From positions 2,542,001 to 2,606,000 of the forward strand of contig JBAJFG010000562.1 of NCBI GenBank assembly GCA_037903475.1: a DNA stretch of 64,000 nt. Reading direction: 5' to 3'. The position numbers were made by a program, and so were the translations under genes. How positions within the stretch are numbered: position 1 is the first letter of the stretch; each line of letters begins with the position of its first letter. The notes under the pieces are model-generated. The model searched no databases. It had not been told where the DNA came from and was given only the letters and a program-made list of their open reading frames with translations. Positions 59,501-64,000 of the stretch are shown here, one piece after another. This stretch comes from Ancylostoma caninum (taxonomy: Eukaryota > Nematoda > Chromadorea > Rhabditida > Ancylostomatidae).

Positions 59501-61532
59501 GGAGGGGGTCAGTTTGACGACGAGTTCTTTACGCGGAGAGAAAGGCCTCCTTGCTCTCATGTCTCTGTGCCAATCTTTCGCTCCAATTCTCCAAGTTGGG
59601 AACGTCTCACTTAAAATGATTTCGCATTCCCTCCATATAAAGTTCGTGATGTTTTGACTAGTTGATCAAGGTTGATTGTAAAATTAGATTCAAGCATGGT
59701 AGCAGTTGAGAGTAGCACATGCGATTATGATTCAAATCTTGTTTATGTCATAAAATAGATGTAAATGAAATATCCACGAGAATAGTATTTCATTTGGTGT
59801 CCTACGCTATTATACCTGAAAACCTTGTACCTTGCTAGGAGCGTATAATTTCGTCACACATTAGAACAATCAATTTGACCCATGTCTAACATATGTTCCC
59901 ATTGTTATTTGTGCAAAGAAAACCACCCACTTGTTAATTTCTGCGAGATCCGTTCCACCTTCTTTGACTGCACTCTGCAACAAATTGACTACACATCTGA
60001 ATATCTCGAAGTGAGTACTGAAAATCCCTTTGCTACTCTTATATACATATTAGATTGGTACTTCTATTTTGCTTTTTTTTTTTCGAAACCTCATGATTCC
60101 TTTCAAAAAATGGGACACTTACAGTGGACGGCAATGAGGGTGCCCCATCTGAGGCATTGAGAAGGATGCCGCGCAACCGCACCGCGAGCGCTGGGATCGG
60201 TGTCATCTGCTGTCGGAATGCTATTTCTAAGCTTTTTCTTCCCAATTTGGTCAAAAGTCCTTGAAATCGGGTAGAAAAGCTGCTAGAAATAGCATAACAG
60301 CAGCAGAAAACATCGGTTACGGCACGCGCGGCGCGGTTGCGCGACGTCCTTCTCGAGGCCGCAAATGGGCCACCGCAATTGCCGTCCACTGTAGATATCG
60401 TACTGTACTTGAGAATCAAATTCTGTTGTGCATTTCGCATAAAAGACAAGCACTCCTGTTGGAAGCTATGAAATTTCTGAAATAAGACTAAACTGCGCTT
60501 TTCGAGTTATTTGTATTTTTGGTGATTTTATGTCGCACAATGCCCAATACTGTCGCAAACAACTTAATTGGTTAATGCATCATTGTTCTATCTCTGAATG
60601 CTGGCGCAGGGGCTCCACTGTTCTAGAAGTGTAGAGAAGCTACATGTTCCCCACTAATTCTAGGATTTATGATTGATTATAAGCTTTCCACTGCTTCTTC
60701 AATGTTCTTTGTTCTGAAAGAATCCAATGATGTGCTAGGGAAGTGGTAAACATGCAAAAGTTTCTGCTTTTACACGACGGATGAATTTCGATATCTTAAC
60801 TGGCAAACCATTCACATCCCATTACCTTCTTCAATAATTTCGCCCTTTCACTGCCACCTCTCTCTTAGCTGAATCTCTTATTTTGGAACAAGAGAAGCCA
60901 GCTGCAAAGTGCACCGAATGCAAAAGTTGTCATACCCGTATCGCGCCATGCACATGGTAACTAACTCTATTCGAAAGATCTCATTTGGTTGAGGGCTAGG
61001 CTGAGTGTAACTTTTTTTGTAGGGCTACACATAAAAACATTATGAGCAGCAGTAATTATACGTCATAGCTAAGTAAAAGTTAGGCGCTTTCCGCTTCCGT
61101 TCTATTCGTTTCATTTGTTTTCTTCAACCATAAGGATACTTTATACATTGTAGTTTAAGGCTTACATATCTTAGTCAATGAACCAGGGCGGGGCCACAGT
61201 TGCACGAGGATGTGTTGACAAACAGGACCATGAAAGGAGTTGGAAATGGTTGATGCACCGCTTATATACCTTACCTGTTCAGAAGTTTCGAGCTGACCAT
61301 AATGCACGGCATAGCTCACTAAAAGTGGAAAATTCAATGTATCTAGTAGGTAATAATATTTCAACAACTAGAAGATGCAGTTCCGAAAATTGGTCTCACC
61401 AGTTATGGTTCCAAGCAAGTAAGTGAAAAAGTCCTGAAAAGTGCTTATCACATTGTGTTTTTTTTTGTCGCTAGCAGATATTACCAATATTAGTAGTCAT
61501 TCGCTTACCAATTTAGTGAAATCGCTACACAT
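46285..61532 (-). CDS. Gene A: secreted Cys-repeat / CAP-domain protein
   Basis: Eleven exons in matching phase: 61509-61532, 61400-61433, 61275-61318, 59959-60017, 57458-58716, 53471-53540, 48731-48809, 48521-48670, 47063-47164, 46921-47003 and 46285-46402. The product is about 673 residues: a hydrophobic N terminus, 419 residues of Cys repeats ending in a Thr-rich stretch, and a CAP domain. It is a paralog of gene B with the same exon-phase plan and the same GC-AG intron. Introns hold an RTE element and several MITEs, which account for the 15-kb span. Exon 4 is the least certain. Exon 1 is also uncertain: a better signal peptide (MNLRISAILLAVGSFFA, 62759-62809) leaves in the same phase and could be an alternative first exon. 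Confidence 0.7.
46549..46810. mobile_element. MITE family A, copy A3
   Basis: TA-flanked, 262 bp. CAGTGGAAGGCGGTGGCCC at the left and GACGACCACTG at the right, with the CGCAACCGCGCCGCG arm and its inverse. It lies in the last intron of gene A. Confidence 0.8.
47532..47799. mobile_element. MITE family A, diverged copy A5
   Basis: TA-flanked, 268 bp. The ends are CAGAAGGCTCCAATGAGG and CATCGACGCTCACTG; the GCAGCCTCGAGAAG block is kept. The centre is replaced by a perfect stem (AGTTTTCTTGATAGT at 47651-47665 with its inverse at 47687-47701). Confidence 0.6.
48002..48231. mobile_element. Family B copy B3
   Basis: The ends CTCTGATAACTGTGCAGCAC and GTCCTGCACAGTTATCAGAG are inverted, with GAAACCCTAGTAGCAACGG arms. 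It lies in a gene A intron. Confidence 0.8.
49308..49376 (-). other. tRNA-derived sequence (SINE head or tRNA pseudogene)
   Basis: Minus strand: A box TAGCCCAGAGG at 49357-49367 and a perfect B box GGTTCGATTCC at 49318-49328, at normal tRNA spacing. The acceptor and anticodon stems do not pair. It lies just outside the left target-site duplication of the RTE element. Confidence 0.5.
49402..49420. repeat. RTE target-site duplication, left copy
   Basis: ATGTGCTTGGATACTATTC, identical over 19 bases to 52713-52731. The pair defines the insertion limits. Confidence 0.9.
49656..51212 (+). CDS. RTE apurinic-type endonuclease part of the polyprotein
   Basis: 518 codons. Residues about 70-310 form an AP-endonuclease-like domain, with SFNIGTLTGK, LCLQETRWKG (catalytic Glu), VVSVYAPQCG, IAGDFNGHVG, SEIDHILVRR and GQHRPLLADV in order. 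After this comes a linker rich in Lys and Ala (KKEAKAAVARAKNAA) leading into the RT. The frame ends early at 51210-51212 after losing register near 51170; RTE elements normally encode one continuous protein of about 1,000 residues. Role: nicks target DNA to prime reverse transcription. The ATG chosen is the first in frame, and an earlier non-ATG start cannot be excluded. Confidence 0.85.
   Translation: MTKATSSSSFFQRQAQVDRPADGDQCHINMIGSMWNRVKARTSPGSDLQEARPPPVVKKRGLPRGERPRLKTLVRVGSFNIGTLTGKTREIADLMKRRRIHVLCLQETRWKGSKAREIGDGIKLFYHGLETRRNGVAIAICGPLKEHVSSVNRISDRIISLRIATEDGFWTVVSVYAPQCGCTEADKVAFYDELDDVIRSAPESDYVTIAGDFNGHVGQDRKGFERVHGGRGFGRRNPEGERIIELAEAHDLAIASTFFIKRESQKVTYCSGGRQSEIDHILVRRHSLKTIKNVQAIPGEEIAGQHRPLLADVCMTLPEQTKTRVEPRIRWWKLADGTQKTLREKILAVGLPDPCGSIDSVWASAANTILTCARDTLGETRGGRRGDKATWFWNEDLQKIVKAKKDAYKAWQKTKSLSALMEYKLRKKEAKAAVARAKNAAMDDLYDKLESPQAEKHVFRLAKARHRASLDVTEIRAVKSEAGKVLRDPVAVKERWRAYFAQLLNKDSQERKRFPRNQ
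51140..52702 (+). CDS. RTE reverse transcriptase part of the polyprotein
   Basis: The continuation of the endonuclease frame in another register; the first 10-15 codons shown before about 51175 are out of the true frame. RT motifs run in order: GKASGPDGIPVEAW, SIIVPIFKRKGD, DQFGFVPERS, AFLDLEKAYDRLPR (first catalytic Asp), GVHQGSALSPFLF and LLYADDVALIADS, the YADD box, at 51929-51940. The C terminus has the RLRWFGHVMRR stretch common in RTE proteins. All catalytic residues are present, so only the frameshift stands in the way of an intact protein. Confidence 0.88.
   Translation: MESLFCTALEQGFPRKEKIPAEPVAGPTQPWTIEEVRKAIKKMKVGKASGPDGIPVEAWRSLGEPGLQWLTKFFNNITRSAKIPEAWRDSIIVPIFKRKGDVMDCANYRGIKLIAHTMKIYERLLDVRLRDMVEIAQDQFGFVPERSTVDAIFIARQVMEKYREKNKPCHIAFLDLEKAYDRLPRAVLWEVMRERGIPEYVVRAVQVMYDGSTARVRTSHGTTSKFDITVGVHQGSALSPFLFIMTLDTVVKHLLEGPPYTLLYADDVALIADSRAELQLKIQKWQSALADAGLRLNLKKTEVMSSTQEEDVVSDANGIAFTQAKEFQYLGSVLSADGTVDAAVRGRIACAWLKWRESTGILCDRRCSRVLKGKIYRTVVRPAMMYGGECWPLSNTHERMLNTAEMRMLRWACGLTRYDKVRNEDIRTMMQTAPIQLKMRAQRLRWFGHVMRRSLQHPTRQALEMEVTGKRPRGAPKKRWKDAVGKDMKEVGVTKDDAQDRDLWRRRTKIADPANARDRR
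52713..52731. repeat. RTE target-site duplication, right copy
   Basis: Exact copy of 49402-49420. Confidence 0.9.
55136..55611. mobile_element. Fold-back element family C, copy C2
   Basis: Same ends as C1 (AAAGTCCTTAAGCGCAATCG … ATTGCGCGTAAGGACTTT) and the same inner CCGGACGGCCCCGCATG fold. It lies in the gene A intron between the Cys exon and the CAP module. Confidence 0.8.
56292..56544. mobile_element. Family B copy B4
   Basis: CTCTGATAACTGTGCAGCAC at the left, CATGCTGCACCGTTACCAGAG at the right, and long arms through AGCAGCAACGGTTCCCAGTT and its inverse. 253 bp, in a gene A intron. Confidence 0.82.
57458..58716 (-). CDS. Gene A exon 5: Cys-repeat block and Thr-rich end
   Basis: 1,259 bp from the acceptor ATTTTCATTTTCAG (phase 2 in) to the donor ATAG|GTAGGA (phase 1 out). 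It encodes about ten four-Cys units (DFRCTPNTDCP at the start; VCVKLGQKC, CMRLGQAC, CIKLGQQC further on), then a TTTILAPMPVATTTMFTTI end that corresponds to the much longer Thr linker of gene B. Unlike gene B there is no run of identical units. Entry and exit phases equal those of gene B exon 5. Confidence 0.82.
59959..61532 (-). CDS. Gene A N-terminal exons 1-4
   Basis: Exon 1 (61509-61532) is 8 codons ending TTG|GTAAGC, the same length as gene B exon 1. Exon 2 (61400-61433) encodes the hydrophobic DFFTYLLGTIT and leaves in phase 1. Exon 3 (61275-61318) reads SYAVHYGQLETSEQ and ends CAG|GTAAGG. Exon 4 (59959-60017) reads YSLRDIQMCSQFVAECSQR and leaves in phase 2. The phase series 0-1-0-2 is that of gene B, although the residues do not align. 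Exon 4 was chosen on acceptor quality and phase alone. Confidence 0.5.
60122..60391. mobile_element. MITE family A, copy A4
   Basis: TA-flanked, 270 bp. CAGTGGACGGCAATGAGG at the left, CAATTGCCGTCCACTG at the right, with the CTTCTCGAGGCCGC block inverted. It lies in the gene A intron between exons 3 and 4. Confidence 0.85.
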
Positions 61533-61806
61533 ATTTGATTTGCAAGCAATCCAGTAGTCAAGAGCCCAGCAATGTGTAAAGCACCAGTCCTTTTAAACAA
61601 GCGCTAACTGAACACGTAAATATATTTTCTTTTAGGGTGCAGACCAACATACGATACGTATAAGTAACTGAATGTATGAAGTAGAGAGAACACAGAGAAG
61701 CGTAGAACGCAGATGTGTTTGAGGAGTATCCAAGAAGACATCAAACTAACTAGGTGCATGTCTGGGTGTGATCAATACAAATGCTCACCGCCAGCTACAA
61801 AACATA

Positions 61807-61982
61807 CAGGGAGCTCCAAACGGCCAGGTGCATAAGGACCAGTGGCGCAGCACTGCGTGAAACTCTATGTGTCTGCTGCTCCTCGACTGATAATGCTTTA
61901 GTCGTGTTTTCTGATACTGTACGCCGAACGCTGCCGCGCCGCGGTACTGGTCCGTACCCACCAGGCCGTTTGGAATTCCCTG
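61807..61982. mobile_element. Tc1/mariner-type MITE, TA-flanked
   Basis: CAGGGAGCTCCAAACGGCC at the left and GGCCGTTTGGAATTCCCTG at the right form inverted repeats beside TA. 176 bp. Confidence 0.8.
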
Positions 61983-62383
61983 TAGGCGCCCACATGCTTA
62001 ACCAGTTGAATACGTCAATTGACCTCTGAATGCGCTGGTACCTACTTCTCTCAAATGCGCAGTTTTGCCATGAGTTAAAGGCTAGCACGAATTTTCGCAA
62101 TCTGCTTCTTGACTATAATACAGGCTACGTGATAAAGATTGATGAAGATTATGACTTTATTATGTAAATCAAATGACACAGCATTCCGAAAAAATCCTAC
62201 GTATGCATATATGAATCAATGCCATGTCAGAAAAAAACTACTCTTCCGAGTGAGATCCGGCTGTGTGGAAGCAGCCATGATGTCGCCACAGGAAAGACCG
62301 TAAGTTATGCTCGTCGATTTTTGTTCGTCTTACAAAGAAATCAGCCTTCAGAATTTGATGTGCTCCTACGAGAACTAAGTCAG

Positions 62384-62564
62384 GTCGAAGCTTGCAAGTG
62401 CTACATGAAATTCACTCCTTGTTCGCAAATCTGGTCGCTTTTTCGCCACAAGAATGCATCTATGCTCTACTACAGAACATTTTTTATCCTCTTGTTTCTC
62501 ATCCAAACAATGTTCTAATGAGGGATTCCCTCGCTGGACTCACTTCTCATCGCGAATTGAATAC
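62384..62564 (+). CDS. Candidate internal exon, unknown protein
   Basis: Between an acceptor ACTAAGTCAG and a donor GTGTGTAGG, 59 codons are open (phase 1 in, 2 out), with helical text such as QVLHEIHSLFANLVAF and LVSHPNNVLMRDSLAGL. A donor ACC|GTAAGTT about 90 bp upstream could end a preceding exon but does not fit in phase. It may be part of a gene that runs off the window. No family recognised. Confidence 0.35.
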
Positions 62565-62663
62565 GTGTGTAGGCCAGGTTTCAGAAATCCACTCGGAGGA
62601 TTCATACTGACTTAGTTTCAATCCATTGTACTGCGCGGTGTAGGCACCTGGAACTTTTATTCC

Positions 62664-62809
62664 TCACGGAAATACCAAACTCCTAGAATCTGATCCATGC
62701 AAGATCTGAAACAAAGCCAACCAAGTTAGTTGTGGCGCTGACGCTTTGTGACTCATACCGCAAAGAAGGAGCCTACTGCGAGCAAGATTGCACTAATTCT
62801 GAGGTTCAT
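62664..62809 (-). CDS. Tiny secreted peptide candidate, or alternative first exon of gene A
   Basis: Exon 62759-62809 encodes a textbook signal peptide (MNLRISAILLAVGSFFA) ending GCG|GTATGA. A 53-bp intron with a TTTGTTTCAG acceptor leads to 62664-62705, which adds ILHGSDSRSLVFP and a stop; AATAAA follows at once. Alone this is a 30-residue precursor. The same first exon leaves in phase 0 and could instead splice to gene A exon 2 at 61433. A GACGCAG just before the ATG may be a splice-leader acceptor. Confidence 0.4.
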
Positions 62810-64000
62810 TTTCACTGCGTCAATAATTGTGACGCATTTTTTAGAGGAACTGGAGCTAGCTCGCGTGCCGCAGATGTACTGTTGTCACATCACTTATAAC
62901 TGCAAAGTAACATGAACACAGTCCGAAATGGATGAATGTTTCAGAATTTTCAATCATTACTTACATACGTTAAATTCACACGAGAAACGCCGCAAAATGG
63001 ATGGCTATCTTACCTTAATACGAAGAGGAAGTTATCCAACAACATGCTAGCTGTGAATTGCTAATGTAAGGAGATTAAAGAAATGAAATTGTTCTCATCG
63101 ATGTCGAATCCGTATACCCAGCTGCCATGGAATGTGGCGTTAAACGGAATACGTTCAAAACAAAAACAAAATGCGAAATGGCGATCGTGAGCACAATGAT
63201 TCGCTAAAACTAGCTTTTCGAAATAACAACGATGGCCAAAAATACGACAACAAGGAAAAGTGCATCCAGAAGAAATTCCACGAGTAATTTGGAACATTGT
63301 CGTAAGATAGATGTTAACTGTCTCAAATTCAACAAAAGACAACCTTTCTGCTTGGGATATTCTCCATCTCTTTCAACAGAGGCCCGAATACGCTGAGTGA
63401 AGTCACCGCATGCAGCTCTCCTGGTGTTAGGTTTAACTCCTCTAATATTTGTGAGGTGACTTTCCAACTAATCCAGATTGTGGAGGGGTTTTGAACAAGT
63501 CCACGTCTCAAGTGTCACGAAAACCTACCAACCCTCCAGAATCGGAGTTTCTGCACGTTCGAAGTTGTTGTTGTTCAATGAGTTTCTTTCTTACCGATAT
63601 TCGTAATAAACATAAACATAAACAATGCTGATTGAAATGGAAGCAACTGGGTGACTGTTCGATGAAATAAGTGCGACCCAAAACATATTTCTGGCCCAGT
63701 CCTGAACCAAACGTGACTTGTGAGCTTTGACGCGGCAAAGCATTCCAAATAGATTTACCCTTAGGACGGAGCACGTTTTCTCGGAGGAAAAGCGCGTGCT
63801 GTTACCGTGTTTGTGACCCACACTGTCAATCGCTGTATATGATGGGAAGTAGCGACGACATACGGGTCTCAGGTGAAGTCCAATGATCTGATAGAACACA
63901 AAATCTGTGCGTCAGTGAGCATTCCCAGATCTTGGAGATTCAAGATCCTTCTTTCAATCCATCCACAGAAACATGAGGAACTGCATGAGTCAGACGTTAC
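62810..64000. other. No supported gene
   Basis: Three overlapping minus-strand frames at 63061-63511 and two at 63508-63899 are open in turn, as in a decayed coding sequence. The end of the first (GSWVYGFDIDENN) loosely recalls the mariner ESWVYGYDPETK motif. Evidence is too thin to call an element. Confidence 0.35.

Noticed and set aside
63061..63342. Mariner transposase fragment (GSWVYGFD)
   Set aside because: Only one short resemblance; no terminal repeats and no second motif nearby.

Overview
The window looks like nuclear DNA of a parasitic nematode, most likely a strongylid of the hookworm type. This is inferred from small exons split by introns with TTTCAG-type acceptors, a likely trans-splice acceptor just upstream of a start codon, CAP/SCP-TAPS (ASP-like) modules, an RTE-clade retrotransposon, mariner relics and many TA-flanked MITEs. 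No search or alignment could be run; all gene models come from reading exon boundaries, reading phase and family motifs.

The central content is a minus-strand cluster of secreted cysteine-rich genes. Gene B (29538 down to 16234, 11 exons) encodes a signal peptide, about 2,120 residues of four-cysteine repeats (about fifty units of roughly 39 residues), a mucin-like threonine linker and a C-terminal CAP domain. Gene A (61532 down to 46285, 11 exons) is a shorter paralog with the same order: signal-like N terminus, 419 residues of cysteine repeats, a Thr-rich linker and CAP. In both genes the cysteine exon leaves in phase 1 and joins a CAP exon entered in phase 1. The CAP intron phases match, and both genes carry a rare GC-AG intron at the same codon. 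A third locus, gene C (41411 down to 38602), has the same cysteine repeat but no CAP part was found. A run of eleven near-identical 237-bp units inside gene B (about 24.14-26.74 kb) shows recent expansion. It contains one extra base near 25091 that breaks the frame.

Layout: 0-10.9 kb is mostly non-coding, with two degenerate tandem repeats and one candidate plus-strand exon. 10.9-15.2 kb holds the 3' part of an unidentified, non-secreted-looking minus-strand gene (gene D). 16.2-29.5 kb is gene B, with a truncated mariner in one intron and a mariner relic in another. 29.6-38.5 kb is repeat-rich, with a 1.2-kb mariner-like element. 38.6-41.4 kb is gene C. 46.3-61.5 kb is gene A, with a nearly intact antisense RTE element in an intron, bounded by a 19-bp target-site duplication. 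61.5-64 kb has a tiny secreted-peptide candidate and an uncertain plus-strand exon.

Three inverted-repeat MITE families recur: family A (five copies, about 262-270 bp), family B (four copies, about 200-253 bp) and family C (two copies, about 470 bp). Together with the RTE and mariner elements they explain most of the intron length in genes A and B.
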